Assembly: GCA_947492235.1 (NCBI GenBank)
Contig: CANLLZ010000002.1
Span: forward strand, 620,001 to 684,000
DNA from: an uncultured Altererythrobacter sp.
GTDB taxonomy: Bacteria > Pseudomonadota > Alphaproteobacteria > Sphingomonadales > Sphingomonadaceae
Direction: 5' to 3'
Length of the DNA: 64,000 bases
Shown: piece after piece, positions 8,446-17,151 of the stretch
Position numbering within the stretch: position 1 is the stretch's first letter
Layout of the letters: each line of letters begins with the position of its first letter
Made by a program: the position numbers and the translations under genes
The notes under the pieces: model-generated
The model's input: the letters and a program-made list of their open reading frames with translations, nothing else
Database searches by the model: none
Told to the model about the DNA's origin: nothing

Positions 8446-8925
8446 ATGAAGGCGCTCACCAAAGCGACCCGGTCGATCAAACCGGCAGAGGTCGAAAAAG
8501 ACTGGCACATTATCGATGCCGAAAATCTGGTTGTCGGCCGTCTGGCCGCGATCATCGCGAACATTCTGCGCGGCAAGCACAAGCCGAGCTACACCCCGCA
8601 TGTCGATTGCGGCGACCACGTGATCGTCATCAATGCCGACAAGGTGAAGTTCACCGGCAAGAAAATGACCGACAAGACCTATTACAAGCACACCGGCCAC
8701 CCCGGCGGCATCAAGGAAACGACCCCGGCGAAAGTGCTGGAAGGCCGCTTCCCCGAGCGTGTGCTGGAAAAGGCTGTGCAGCGCATGATCCCGCGCGGGC
8801 CGCTGGGCCGCGACCAGATGCGCGCCCTGCACCTGTATAACGGCACCGAGCATCCGCATGACGGCCAGAAGCCGAAGACGCTCGACGTTGCCTCGATGAA
8901 CCGCAAGAACAAGGCTACCGCATAA
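8446..8925 (+). CDS. rplM: 50S ribosomal protein L13
   Basis: Early-assembling protein of the large ribosomal subunit; 159 residues, typical for alphaproteobacteria (142 in E. coli). Conserved stretches include [31 protein letters not shown] and [16 protein letters not shown]. The ATG at 8446 ([10 protein letters not shown]) is chosen by family alignment although the frame is open further upstream. The stop shares one base with the rpsI start (TAATG), the classic rplM-rpsI operon. Confidence 0.98.
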   Translation: MKALTKATRSIKPAEVEKDWHIIDAENLVVGRLAAIIANILRGKHKPSYTPHVDCGDHVIVINADKVKFTGKKMTDKTYYKHTGHPGGIKETTPAKVLEGRFPERVLEKAVQRMIPRGPLGRDQMRALHLYNGTEHPHDGQKPKTLDVASMNRKNKATA

Positions 8926-9545
8926 TGGCCGACGATAAGAAGACTCCCGAAGAGAACACCGAAACGCCCGAAACCAAGGGTGCCGAGGCGGAAGCTCCCA
9001 AGGCTGAGGAAACGGCTGAGGCTGCTCCTGAAGCGAAAGCTGAAACCGTCACCGATCTCGCCGATCTCGGCGCGATTGCCGGTGATGCGCCGGATGCGGA
9101 TGCGAAAGCGATTGCCAACAACCCCGCTACGCCGCTGCGCGAGCAGGAGCTGGACCAGCAGGGCCGCGCCTATGCTACCGGCCGCCGCAAGGATGCGGTT
9201 GCCCGCGTCTGGGTGAAGCCCGGCAAGGGCACGATCACCGTCAACGGCAAGGATCAGGAAACCTATTTCGCACGTCCAACGCTGCGTCTGATCCTCGACC
9301 AGCCCTTCGCCATTACCGAACGTCAGGGCCAGTATGACGTGGTCGCTACCGTGCGCGGCGGCGGTCTGTCCGGTCAGGCCGGCGCTGTGAAGCACGGCAT
9401 CAGCCAGGCGCTGAGCAAGTACGAGCCCGAACTGCGCGGCACGATCAAGGCCGCCGGGTTCCTGACCCGCGACAGCCGTGTGGTCGAGCGTAAGAAGTAC
9501 GGCAAGGCCAAGGCGCGCAAGAGCTTCCAGTTCTCGAAGCGTTAA
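8925..9545 (+). CDS. rpsI: 30S ribosomal protein S9 with long acidic N-terminal extension
   Basis: Small-subunit protein whose C-terminal tail reaches the P-site tRNA. The conserved domain begins near residue 81 ([17 protein letters not shown]) and ends in FQFSKR; the terminal SKR is the functional tail. About 75 extra N-terminal residues are rich in Glu, Ala, Lys and Pro and look disordered, making 206 residues against 130 in E. coli. Such extensions are common in this lineage. The ATG overlaps the rplM stop. A terminator follows. Confidence 0.97.
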   Translation: MADDKKTPEENTETPETKGAEAEAPKAEETAEAAPEAKAETVTDLADLGAIAGDAPDADAKAIANNPATPLREQELDQQGRAYATGRRKDAVARVWVKPGKGTITVNGKDQETYFARPTLRLILDQPFAITERQGQYDVVATVRGGGLSGQAGAVKHGISQALSKYEPELRGTIKAAGFLTRDSRVVERKKYGKAKARKSFQFSKR

Positions 9546-9580
9546 TGGCTGGGCCCTATGGGCCACCACATCACCAAGAG

Positions 9581-9612
9581 AGGGCGGCTCCTGCAAGGGG
9601 GTCGCCCTTTTT
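9581..9612 (+). terminator. Rho-independent terminator after rpsI
   Basis: Stem AGGGCG (9581-9586) pairs with CGCCCT (9603-9608), followed by a run of T at 9608-9612. The loop can add inner pairs. It lies between the convergent rpsI and phosphoesterase genes. Confidence 0.7.
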
Positions 9613-9632
9613 GTTGGCGGGCAAAGGCTTGG

Positions 9633-10391
9633 TCAATCGAGCGTGAAGTCTCGCCGCTCCACCGTCACTGCACCATCGGCATCGATCGTCACGACATTAT
9701 AGGATGGCGGCGCACCGCGCAGGCGGGTGGAGAGAGTGCCTGCCCCGATCATGCGCATCGCGTGATTGCCGCGCGCGCGCTCCATATCGAACGGCGTGTG
9801 GACATGGCCGCTCAGCACCGCGTCCGCGCCCGCCTTGGCAAGCGCAGCAAAAGCTTCATCGCCGCCAATCGTCGGGTTAGTCTCGCCGTCTGCCTTGGGC
9901 AGCAGGGGGTGGTGGCATGCGACAATCTTGACCCGCGGATCGCCTGACAGCCTGCCGAGATCCGCCAGCGTCGCCTCCAGCTTGGCCGCTTTCACCACCC
10001 CGTCCGACCATGGCCAGCGCCACTGGGCGGGAACATTGGTGTCGAGCGGGATGATGACCGCATGGTCGAAGGAAAGCCGCGCCCCCACCGCCTGCTCCAG
10101 CGCGCCGAAGCGCTTGTAGGGCCGTCGGAACCGCTCCCACAGATTGTAATAAGGCATGTCATGATTGCCCGGCTGCACCATGACCGGCACGCCTAGCCCC
10201 GTGAACCATTCGCGAGCGGCGTCATATTGCGCGTGAGTCGCGCGCTGGGTCAGGTCGCCGGTGCAAATCACGCCGCCCGGTTGCTCGGCCGCGACTGCAC
10301 CAGCAAACCAGCGCATTGCCTCGGGGTTCTCGACCCCGAAATGCACATCGCTGACGTGGAACAGGCGCGTAGCGGTCACGGTTGCCGTCAC
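9633..10391 (-). CDS. Calcineurin-like metallophosphoesterase
   Basis: A 252-residue hydrolase with the complete metal-binding set of the family: HVSDVHFG, GDLT, GNHD, CHHP and GHVHTP. It resembles the CpdA/class III cyclic-nucleotide phosphodiesterase group, but substrate cannot be read from sequence. The GTG at 10391 is preferred: GAGG lies 6 bp upstream and it starts 8 bp after the stop of the upstream membrane-protein gene; an ATG at 10427 would overlap that gene. Confidence 0.85.
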   Translation of the reverse strand: MTATVTATRLFHVSDVHFGVENPEAMRWFAGAVAAEQPGGVICTGDLTQRATHAQYDAAREWFTGLGVPVMVQPGNHDMPYYNLWERFRRPYKRFGALEQAVGARLSFDHAVIIPLDTNVPAQWRWPWSDGVVKAAKLEATLADLGRLSGDPRVKIVACHHPLLPKADGETNPTIGGDEAFAALAKAGADAVLSGHVHTPFDMERARGNHAMRMIGAGTLSTRLRGAPPSYNVVTIDADGAVTVERRDFTLD

Positions 10392-10399
10392 TGGGTGCC

Positions 10400-10747
10400 T
10401 CAGACCCGCCGCGTCAGGATCAGCCATGCGGCCAGCCCGTTGAGCGCTGAATAGGCCAGATAGCCCCATGCCAGACCCGGCCAGCCATTGGCCGCCAGAA
10501 GCAGCGCGGCGAGCAGAACGAGAAATTCGAACAGCAGCGTCACGCGCCCGCCCATCATGTGGACGAACCACGGAACCTGTCCGATTAGGGGGTGGCCGCT
10601 TTCCAGAACAGCCTTGTGCATGGCGAAATTGCCGATGCCGAGCAGGAATATTGCGAGAATTGCCATCCGCTCCAACATGGCCATTCGCCGGTCGATTGCA
10701 AAGAGCGCTTCGTCGGCAAGACTAATCCATCGGTCGGGACGCTGCAT
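10400..10747 (-). CDS. Small integral membrane protein of unknown function
   Basis: About 115 residues from the ATG at 10747 (MQRPDRWISL). The frame is open further upstream to 10798, so the start is uncertain. At least three hydrophobic segments are visible: one near MLERMAILAIFLLGIGNF, one at LLFEFLVLLAALLLAANG and one near the C-terminus. The first loop holds GHPLIGQVPWFVHMMGG. I do not recognise a family. It lies just upstream of the metallophosphoesterase and the two are probably co-transcribed. Confidence 0.6.
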   Translation of the reverse strand: MQRPDRWISLADEALFAIDRRMAMLERMAILAIFLLGIGNFAMHKAVLESGHPLIGQVPWFVHMMGGRVTLLFEFLVLLAALLLAANGWPGLAWGYLAYSALNGLAAWLILTRRV

Positions 10748-10877
10748 CCGCAGTCGACCCGGTGACGCGCCCAATCGAAGGTCGGGCGCGCGCCGCACCC
10801 CTTTCCCCTATTACCAATCGGGCGGGTTCAATTCCCCCCTCCTCCCCCAGGAGAGCCCGCACCCAAGGAGAAGGATA

Positions 10878-11186
10878 ATGAAGACCGTTTTTGTTACCAT
10901 CGCCGCAGCCGCTGCTGTTCTCGCCGCTCCCGCCTCGGCAGGATCGCCCGCCCCGGCAGGATCAATCGTCGTCCAGCATGCCGACCTGAACCTCGCGACG
11001 GTCGAGGGCCAGAAGACACTGGACCGCCGGATCAACGCGGCAGCCCGCAAGGTTTGCCAGTTTTCGTCCGCTCCGGCGAACGGCGCGCTGGCAACCGCCG
11101 AAGCACGGCGCTGCGTCAGCAAAGCGCGGGCCAGCGCTGCCCAGGCCTTCGCAATCGCGGTCGAGCAGGGCCAGCGCACCGGCTGA
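10878..11186 (+). CDS. UrcA family secreted protein
   Basis: A 102-residue protein with signal peptide (residues 1-21, VLAAPASAG) followed by the UrcA pattern: V-Q-H-A-DLNLAT near residue 35, a LDRRINAAARKVC segment and a second Cys in ARRCVSKA. The two cysteines probably form a periplasmic disulfide. UrcA proteins are common in sphingomonads and Caulobacter, and their function is unknown. AAGGAGAAGG precedes the ATG by a few bases, a strong ribosome-binding site. A terminator follows at 11239. Confidence 0.82.
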   Translation: MKTVFVTIAAAAAVLAAPASAGSPAPAGSIVVQHADLNLATVEGQKTLDRRINAAARKVCQFSSAPANGALATAEARRCVSKARASAAQAFAIAVEQGQRTG

Positions 11187-11238
11187 GCCGCGGCACGCAC
11201 ACTCTCTCGCAGCCTAGCTCCCCTGTAAGGCTGCTCCT

Positions 11239-11276
11239 CCCGGGCCGGACTCAGTCCCCGGCCCGGGTTCTTTTTT
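11239..11276 (+). terminator. Strong Rho-independent terminator after the UrcA gene
   Basis: A perfect 10-bp stem, CCCGGGCCGG (11239-11248) with CCGGCCCGGG (11258-11267), is followed by TTCTTTTTT. It sits 52 bp after the UrcA stop. Confidence 0.9.
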
Positions 11277-11319
11277 GCTTTCGGAAAATTATCAGGCGAG
11301 TGGCACGAAGAGCAGCGAT

Positions 11320-12081
11320 TTAGCGCCCGGCCATCGCCTTCACCTTGGACAGATAGGTGCGCCCGATGCGCAAGGCGTCGCCATTGTCGAGCTCGACCGA
11401 CCAGACACCCAGCCCGTCATGGCGCAGCCCGCGAATGCCATCCTTGCGCAGGATGGTGGAGCGGTGGATGCGGATGAATTGCGCCGGGTCCAGCTTCTTC
11501 TCCAGCCCGGCAATCGTCTGCAGGAGCAGATAGGACCGGTCCTCGACATGCAGGCGGACATAATCGCGCTCCGCATCCACCCGGCTGACTTGCGAGGTTT
11601 CCAGCCGGATCAGTTCGGACCGGTGCGGGACCCACAATTCCTGCAGCCACTGGCTTTCTGCCGCTTCCCGCGTGGCGCCGCGCCGTTCCAGAGCCCGGTC
11701 AATCGCGCGGGCAAGACGGTCCTTGGCGACAGGCTTCAGGACATAATCGACGGCATCGCAATCGAACGCCTCGACAGCGAAATTGTCATGCGCGGTCACG
11801 AAGATCACTGCCGGACCCTGACTGTTGTCTCCCTTGGCCGTGGCCAGACTGCGCGCGACTTCCAGCCCGTCCATCCCCGGCATGGTCATGTCGAGCAGCA
11901 CCAGATCAGGATGCAGAGCCTCGGACAGGCGCAAGGCCGCTTCGCCATCATTGGCGGTGCCGACCACTGCCAGACTGTCCAGCTTGGCGCAGATCACCTG
12001 CATCCGCTCGACGGCCAGTGGCTCGTCATCGACGATCAATGTGCGCATGGGCGTTTCGCTGGAGTCGGTTGCGGCGGTCAT
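11320..12081 (-). CDS. LytTR-family response regulator
   Basis: Two-domain regulator, 253 residues. The receiver domain starts at TLIVDDEP (acidic pair Asp18-Asp19); the phosphoacceptor is Asp64 in LLDMTMPG, and Lys in YVLKPV completes the active site. A LytTR DNA-binding domain fills the C-terminal ~100 residues (RDYVRLHVE, FIRIHRSTILR, IGRTYL). The ATG at 12081 overlaps the stop of the upstream kinase gene (ATGA). The genes form a cognate pair; targets cannot be inferred. Confidence 0.92.
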   Translation of the reverse strand: MTAATDSSETPMRTLIVDDEPLAVERMQVICAKLDSLAVVGTANDGEAALRLSEALHPDLVLLDMTMPGMDGLEVARSLATAKGDNSQGPAVIFVTAHDNFAVEAFDCDAVDYVLKPVAKDRLARAIDRALERRGATREAAESQWLQELWVPHRSELIRLETSQVSRVDAERDYVRLHVEDRSYLLLQTIAGLEKKLDPAQFIRIHRSTILRKDGIRGLRHDGLGVWSVELDNGDALRIGRTYLSKVKAMAGR

Positions 12082-13319
12082 CGGCAATCCTTGGGCAGGG
12101 TGATTTCGGTCGCATAGCCATCGCCTTCCGGGCCGGAGCGCACTGTCACGCGGTCGCCGAAGCGGGCTTTCAGCCGGTCGCGCACATTGGCAAGGCCGAT
12201 GCCGAATCCCGGCGTAACGCCGATATCGACGCCCTGGCCCGACCCGTCATCGGCAACGCGCAAGATGATGGTGTCTCCCTCGGCACGGGCGGAGATTTCG
12301 ATTGTCGCGGTGCGCTTGGCCGGGGCGACGGCGTATTTCACCGAGTTTTCGACCAGCGGCTGGAGAATCATGCCCGGCACCCGGCATTCTTCCAGCCCGG
12401 CAGGCAGGTCGAAGCGGGTCGCCAGCCGATCGGGAAAGCGCGCCTCCTCGATATCGAGATAATGCCGCTGGAGGGCGAATTCGTCGGCCAGCGGCACGTC
12501 CGCTGTGGTATCGTCTGCCAGAGAATGGCGATAGAAATTGCTCATCGCCTGAATCATGTCCTCGGCCCGCTCGGTCCGTCCCGTCATCACCAGCGACGAC
12601 AGGGAATTGAGCGTGTTGAACAGGAAATGCGGGTTTACCTGATAGCGCAGGGAGCGCAGTTCGGCCGCCTTGGCCGCGCGGCGAAATTCGCCTTCCCGCC
12701 GCTCCGCCGCCCGCGCCTGTGCGCCTGCGAGAAGCGCCAGATAGAGCGAGGCCCACGCAATCAGGAGGAAATAGCGGCCCAGCGCGATGTCGCTGATCTG
12801 ACGCCATTTGTCGAAGCCGGTGGGCGCGCTTTGGAGCGTGACCGTGACAGTTTCGACCCGCTGCTCGCCATCGGGCGAGGTTTCGTCAACTTGACCGGAA
12901 ACGCCGGGAATATCGATCAGGACATTGCCCGCCTCGTCCTTGCGGAGCTTGATGCCTTCACGCTCGCCGACTTTTTCGACCAGCTTTCCTTCCAGATCCG
13001 CAAACACCCACTGGTTGATCTGAGCGATCAGGATCGAGGCGGGCAGCGCAGCAATCATCGCTACAGCGACTTTCCAGCCGAGCGTGCGGTTGTCGACGAG
13101 CCTTAGAACCATCCACAGGACACAGGTGACGGCGACACCCGCCACGCTGACCAGACTGCGCCGCCACATCATCTCGGCCTGCAGCTCCAGCCCGAGGATC
13201 GAGCCGCGCAGGGTGACCATCACAAAATAGAACAGCCACAGGCCGACAATACTGGCCAGCACGAGGCGGGGCGACAGGCGGTCCGTGGTGTCGGGCGCTA
13301 GGGCTGCTTGCGAAAACAT
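12078..13319 (-). CDS. LytS/YpdA-type sensor histidine kinase
   Basis: Membrane histidine kinase, 413 residues. There are two helices near the N-terminus, then a third near residue 80, a periplasmic region of about 80 residues, and another helix before the cytoplasmic part. The His_kinase domain has the phosphoacceptor His231 in NPHFLFNTLN, and the ATPase domain follows with LQPLVENSVKYA (N box) and DDGSG ... GIGLANVRDRL. The start at 13319 has a GGGCGGG element upstream. It partners the LytTR regulator, whose start overlaps its stop. It lies 96 bp downstream of the fumarase gene on the same strand. Confidence 0.9.
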   Translation of the reverse strand: MFSQAALAPDTTDRLSPRLVLASIVGLWLFYFVMVTLRGSILGLELQAEMMWRRSLVSVAGVAVTCVLWMVLRLVDNRTLGWKVAVAMIAALPASILIAQINQWVFADLEGKLVEKVGEREGIKLRKDEAGNVLIDIPGVSGQVDETSPDGEQRVETVTVTLQSAPTGFDKWRQISDIALGRYFLLIAWASLYLALLAGAQARAAERREGEFRRAAKAAELRSLRYQVNPHFLFNTLNSLSSLVMTGRTERAEDMIQAMSNFYRHSLADDTTADVPLADEFALQRHYLDIEEARFPDRLATRFDLPAGLEECRVPGMILQPLVENSVKYAVAPAKRTATIEISARAEGDTIILRVADDGSGQGVDIGVTPGFGIGLANVRDRLKARFGDRVTVRSGPEGDGYATEITLPKDCR

Positions 13320-13415
13320 ATCCCGCCCTAGCCCCACACAGCCCTCCAGCGCCAGAACAGCGGTCGAGCGGGCAAGCCCCTTTGTCGAAGTCCTTCAGGC
13401 CATTTTCCGCGCGAA

Positions 13416-14942
13416 TCAGCCGGTGGGCAGCAGATTCTCCTCGGCAATCCGCTTCTTCCACTGCGCCGGGGCAAGCGTGTGGACATTGTTGCCCGCGCTA
13501 TCCACAGCGACCGTTACCGGCATGTCCTGCACGGTGAATTCGTAGATCGCTTCCATGCCGAGATCCTCGAAGCCCACGACTTTGCTTTCCTTGATCGCAC
13601 GGCTGACCAGATAGGCGGCCCCGCCCGTCGCCATCAGATAGGCGACCTTGTAGCGGCTGATAACATCCACCGCATCATGCCCGCGTTCCGCCTTGCCGAT
13701 CATCGCCAGCAGACCGAGATCGAGCATCATTTCGGTGAAGCGGTCCATCCGTGTCGCAGTGGTCGGACCGGCTGGGCCGACGACTTCCCCCATCACCGGA
13801 TCGACCGGGCCGACATAATAGATCGCCCGGCCCTTGAAATCGACAGGCAGCTCTTCGCCTTTGGCGAGCATATCCTGAATGCGCTTATGCGCGGCATCGC
13901 GCCCGGTCAGCATCTTGCCCGACAGCAGCAGGCGGTCACCGTGTTGCCAGCTGTTCACTTCCTCTTGGGTCAGGGCATCCAGATCAACCCGCTTGGCCGA
14001 GGCATCGGGCTGCCAATTGACCTTGGGCCACTGGTCCAGATCGGGCTTCTCCAGATAAGCGGGGCCGTTGCCATCCAGCGTGAAGTGCGCATGGCGGGTG
14101 GCGGCGCAATTGGGAATCATCGCCACCGGCTTTCCCGCCGCGTGGCAGGGCCAGTCGTGGATTTTCACATCGAGCACGGTGGAAAGACCGCCCAGCCCCT
14201 GCGCGCCAACGCCTTGCGCATTGACCGCATCGAAGATGTCGATCCGCAGCTGTTCGATATCGGTTTGCGCGCCGCGCGCCTTCAGCTGGCCCATGTCGAT
14301 CGGATCCATCAGGCTTTCCTTGGCCAGCCCAACGCAGCGTTCCGCCGTCCCGCCAATACCAATGCCCAGCATACCCGGCGGGCACCAGCCCGCACCCATC
14401 GAGGGGATCTGCTCGACCACCCAGTCGACGATATTGTCGCTGGGGTTCATCATCTTGAATTTCGACTTGTTCTCGCTGCCCCCGCCCTTGGCTGCGACAT
14501 CGATGGAGACGGTATTGCCCGGCACCATCTCCACGCTGAGCACGCAAGGCGTGTTGTCGCGCGTGTTGCGGCGGGTGAAGGCCGGATCGGCGAGAATGCT
14601 GGCGCGCAGCTTGTTCTCGGAGTGATTGTAAGCCTGCCGCACGCCTTCATCGACCACGTCCTGCAGTGCCCGCTTGCTGTCGAGGCGGCACTCCTGCCCC
14701 CATTTGACGAACACATTGACGATGCCGGTGTCCTGACAGATCGGCCGGTGCCCCTCGGCGCACATCCGGCTGTTGGTGAGAATCTGCGCAATTGCGTCCT
14801 TTGCCGCCGCGCCCTGCTCCGCCTCATACGCCTCGCCCAGAGCGCGGATATAGTCCATCGGATGGTAGTAAGAGATATATTGCAGCGCGTCGCAAACGCT
14901 CTCGATGAGGTCGTTTTCCGTAATCGTCACCATGTCGCTCAT
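13416..14942 (-). CDS. Fumarate hydratase class I (4Fe-4S)
   Basis: Interconverts fumarate and malate in the TCA cycle with an oxygen-sensitive [4Fe-4S] cluster; 508 residues, the normal length. Cysteines likely to ligate the cluster lie in RPICQDTGIV, GAGWCPPG or TAERCVGLA, and IPNCAATRH. The C-terminal beta domain has the typical YVGPVDPVMGEVVGPAGPTT. AGGAG lies 10 bp before the ATG at 14942, which supports this start over the ATG three codons later. It is the only TCA enzyme gene in the window. Confidence 0.95.
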   Translation of the reverse strand: MSDMVTITENDLIESVCDALQYISYYHPMDYIRALGEAYEAEQGAAAKDAIAQILTNSRMCAEGHRPICQDTGIVNVFVKWGQECRLDSKRALQDVVDEGVRQAYNHSENKLRASILADPAFTRRNTRDNTPCVLSVEMVPGNTVSIDVAAKGGGSENKSKFKMMNPSDNIVDWVVEQIPSMGAGWCPPGMLGIGIGGTAERCVGLAKESLMDPIDMGQLKARGAQTDIEQLRIDIFDAVNAQGVGAQGLGGLSTVLDVKIHDWPCHAAGKPVAMIPNCAATRHAHFTLDGNGPAYLEKPDLDQWPKVNWQPDASAKRVDLDALTQEEVNSWQHGDRLLLSGKMLTGRDAAHKRIQDMLAKGEELPVDFKGRAIYYVGPVDPVMGEVVGPAGPTTATRMDRFTEMMLDLGLLAMIGKAERGHDAVDVISRYKVAYLMATGGAAYLVSRAIKESKVVGFEDLGMEAIYEFTVQDMPVTVAVDSAGNNVHTLAPAQWKKRIAEENLLPTG

Positions 14943-15041
14943 CGAAGGTATGCTCCTGTCAGTCGAACCTGCCTCCCCTTACGCCGAGGTCGCCTTAGGG
15001 GTCAAAGCACTTGGCGAGCAGGCGGCATTGATACTATGGCA

Positions 15042-15069
15042 TTGACCTACTGTGTTGTTATTGTAATAC
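15042..15069 (+). promoter_or_regulatory. Possible sigma-70-type promoter of the pcm-tolC unit
   Basis: -35 TTGACC (15042-15047) and a -10-like TAATAC (15064-15069) are separated by 16 bp, ending 16 bp before the pcm ATG. It is relatively AT-rich for the region. Confidence 0.4.
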
Positions 15070-15085
15070 ACCCTTCAGAGGTCCT

Positions 15086-15664
15086 ATGAATTTTGAATCC
15101 GCCCGACGCGCCATGATCAACAGCCAGCTGCGCACCAGCGGCATCAACGAAACCTTCGTTCTGGAACGGATGGGGACGGTGCCGCGCGAAGATTTTGTGC
15201 CGGAATCGGTCCGCAACACCGCCTATGTCGATCGCACGCTGCCGCTGGGCGACGGGCGCTTTCTTGCATCGCCGGTGGCCCATGGCCGGATGCTGATGGA
15301 AGCCCGGCCCAGAGCAGCCGACCGCGCTCTGGTGATCGAGCATGGCACCGGATATCTGGCCGAATTGCTCCGCCCGCTGGTCGCCTCGGTCGAGACGCTG
15401 GACGCCCAGACATTGGCCGGCGGCAAATCGCGCAAGAAGGATTTCGATCTGGTGCTGGTCGATGGCGCATTGGAAGATGTGCCCAAGGCGCTGGTGAAAA
15501 CGCTGGATCCTGCCGGGCGCATCGTAGCCGGCATAATAGAGAACGGCGTTTCCCGCCTGGCCGTGGGCCGCCGCACCGGTGACCGGATCGCCTTCGACAT
15601 GGTGGCTGATACTGCCCTGCCCGCGTTCCCGATGTTTGCCCGGGCGAAGGAATGGAGCTTTTAA
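15086..15664 (+). CDS. Protein-L-isoaspartate O-methyltransferase family protein (divergent)
   Basis: A 192-residue member of the PCMT family, which repairs isoaspartyl residues with SAM. The N-terminus (MVNSQLRT-like MINSQLRTSG, VPREDFVPE) is clearly PCMT. The SAM-binding motif I, normally close to EIGTGSGY, is shortened to VIEHGTGYLAEL, and the protein is about 20 residues shorter than usual, so activity is doubtful. It precedes tolC by 3 bp, an adjacency repeated in many alphaproteobacteria, and could serve an envelope-related role. Confidence 0.82.
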   Translation: MNFESARRAMINSQLRTSGINETFVLERMGTVPREDFVPESVRNTAYVDRTLPLGDGRFLASPVAHGRMLMEARPRAADRALVIEHGTGYLAELLRPLVASVETLDAQTLAGGKSRKKDFDLVLVDGALEDVPKALVKTLDPAGRIVAGIIENGVSRLAVGRRTGDRIAFDMVADTALPAFPMFARAKEWSF

Positions 15665-15667
15665 CGA

Positions 15668-17146
15668 ATGACAGGTCGCAGCCTTCTGGCAGGATTGCTG
15701 CTCGGCAGCTCGCTACTGGCGACGCCAGCGCATGCCGATACGCTGCGCGAGGCGCTGGCGCAGGCCTATCAAACCAACCCGACATTGCAGGCCGCCCGTG
15801 CGCAGCAACGCGCCACCGATGAAGGCGTGCCGATCGAGAAAGCCGCCGGTCGGCCGAGCGCGCAGATTGCCGGCACGCATGTCGAATTTCTCATCACTTC
15901 GGCCAACAGCTTTACCGCCCCGTCGCGCAATCTGACTGTCGGACCGGATCTGACCGTGCCGATCTATCAGGGCGGTGCGGTCAAGAATTCGGTGCTGGCC
16001 GCCGAGGAGCGGGTCGCCGCAGGCCGGGCCGATTTGCGCGGCACCGAAAGCTCTGTCTTCAGCCAGGTCGTGGCCGCCTATATGGATGTGCTGCAGGCCG
16101 AAGCGCTGGTCGGCCTGAACGTCAATCAGGTGCAGGTGCTGGCCACCAATGTCGAGGCAACCGGCGACCGGTTCGAAATTGGCGATCTGACCCGCACCGA
16201 TGTGGCCCAGTCACAGTCCCGTCTGGCGCTGGCCGAGGGCGATTTGCGAAGCGCGCAGTCCAATCTGATCGGCGCGCGCGAGACCTATATCCGACTAGTC
16301 GGCCAAGCGCCGGTCGCCCTGCAGCCCCCGCCGCCCCTGCCCAATTTGCCGACCGATCCCGATACGGCGGTCGATGTCGCGCTGGAGCGGAACCCCGATC
16401 TGATCGCCGCGCGCGAGCGGGCCGATGCCGCGCGGCTCGATGTGCGCGTTGCCGGGTCCAGCCGTCTGCCGCGGGTGAATGTCTTCACCGGGGCCGACTA
16501 TTCGGATTTTTTCGGCACTCTGGGCGGGCCCACCTCGGCGCAGTTTTCGCAGCGCGAAGTGACGGCCAATGCTGGTGTTCAATTCACCATCCCGATCTAT
16601 CAGGGCGGTCGTCCCGCCGCACTGCAGCGTCAGGCGCAGGCCCGCGAAGGGGCCGCGCTGGAGCAGATCATCCTCGCCGAGCGCAATGTCATTGCGCAGG
16701 TCCGTGCTTCGTTCGCGAGCTACCGCGCAGCGCTGGCGATCATCGATTCCTCGCGCACGGCGGTTTCGGCGGCGGAGCTGAGCCTTGAGGGCGTGCGGGC
16801 GGAAAACTCGATCGGCAACCGCACGGTGCTCGATGTGCTGAATGCCGAGCAGGAATTGCTGGTTTCGCGCACGCAATTGGTAACCGCCCGGCGCAACGCC
16901 TATGTCGCCGGTTTCACCCTGCTCGCCGCGATGGGTCTGGCCGAGGCACGCGATCTCGGGCTGGAAGGCGGGGCGCTGTATGATCCGGCTGTGAATTTCG
17001 AGCGGGTGCAGGGCCAGTGGTGGGATTGGCAGCGTGACCCAAATCCCGTTCCGGTGGCGACACGCACCGTTGACATTCCGGCCGCGAATGCGATTGTTTC
17101 ACCCACTGCGGATATGGCTGAACCAGCCGCCGACACGGGGGAATAA
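15668..17146 (+). CDS. tolC: TolC family outer-membrane channel protein
   Basis: Outer-membrane exit duct for type I secretion and efflux pumps; 492 residues with signal peptide (residues 1-23, ending PAHA). Two related halves are visible: DTLREALAQAYQTNPTLQAAR in the first and VDVALERNPDLIAARERADAA in the second. Each is followed by a barrel strand of the form VPIYQGG or IPIYQGG. Helical repeats carry NRTVLDVLNAEQELL. It lies 3 bp after the PCMT-like gene and 5 bp before the PopZ-like gene. No pump or ABC transporter gene is adjacent. Confidence 0.93.
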   Translation: MTGRSLLAGLLLGSSLLATPAHADTLREALAQAYQTNPTLQAARAQQRATDEGVPIEKAAGRPSAQIAGTHVEFLITSANSFTAPSRNLTVGPDLTVPIYQGGAVKNSVLAAEERVAAGRADLRGTESSVFSQVVAAYMDVLQAEALVGLNVNQVQVLATNVEATGDRFEIGDLTRTDVAQSQSRLALAEGDLRSAQSNLIGARETYIRLVGQAPVALQPPPPLPNLPTDPDTAVDVALERNPDLIAARERADAARLDVRVAGSSRLPRVNVFTGADYSDFFGTLGGPTSAQFSQREVTANAGVQFTIPIYQGGRPAALQRQAQAREGAALEQIILAERNVIAQVRASFASYRAALAIIDSSRTAVSAAELSLEGVRAENSIGNRTVLDVLNAEQELLVSRTQLVTARRNAYVAGFTLLAAMGLAEARDLGLEGGALYDPAVNFERVQGQWWDWQRDPNPVPVATRTVDIPAANAIVSPTADMAEPAADTGE

Positions 17147-17151
17147 GCACA

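Noticed and set aside
15042-15069. Reading the pcm leader as a riboswitch
   Set aside because: The gap is only 143 bp and shows no conserved aptamer-like helices; a plain promoter explains the AT-rich part better.
13479-15089. Long open frame of 536 codons on the plus strand opposite fumarase
   Set aside because: It lies entirely antisense to a clear class I fumarase gene, has no recognisable domain, and is explained by the low stop-codon frequency of GC-rich DNA read in the mirror frame.
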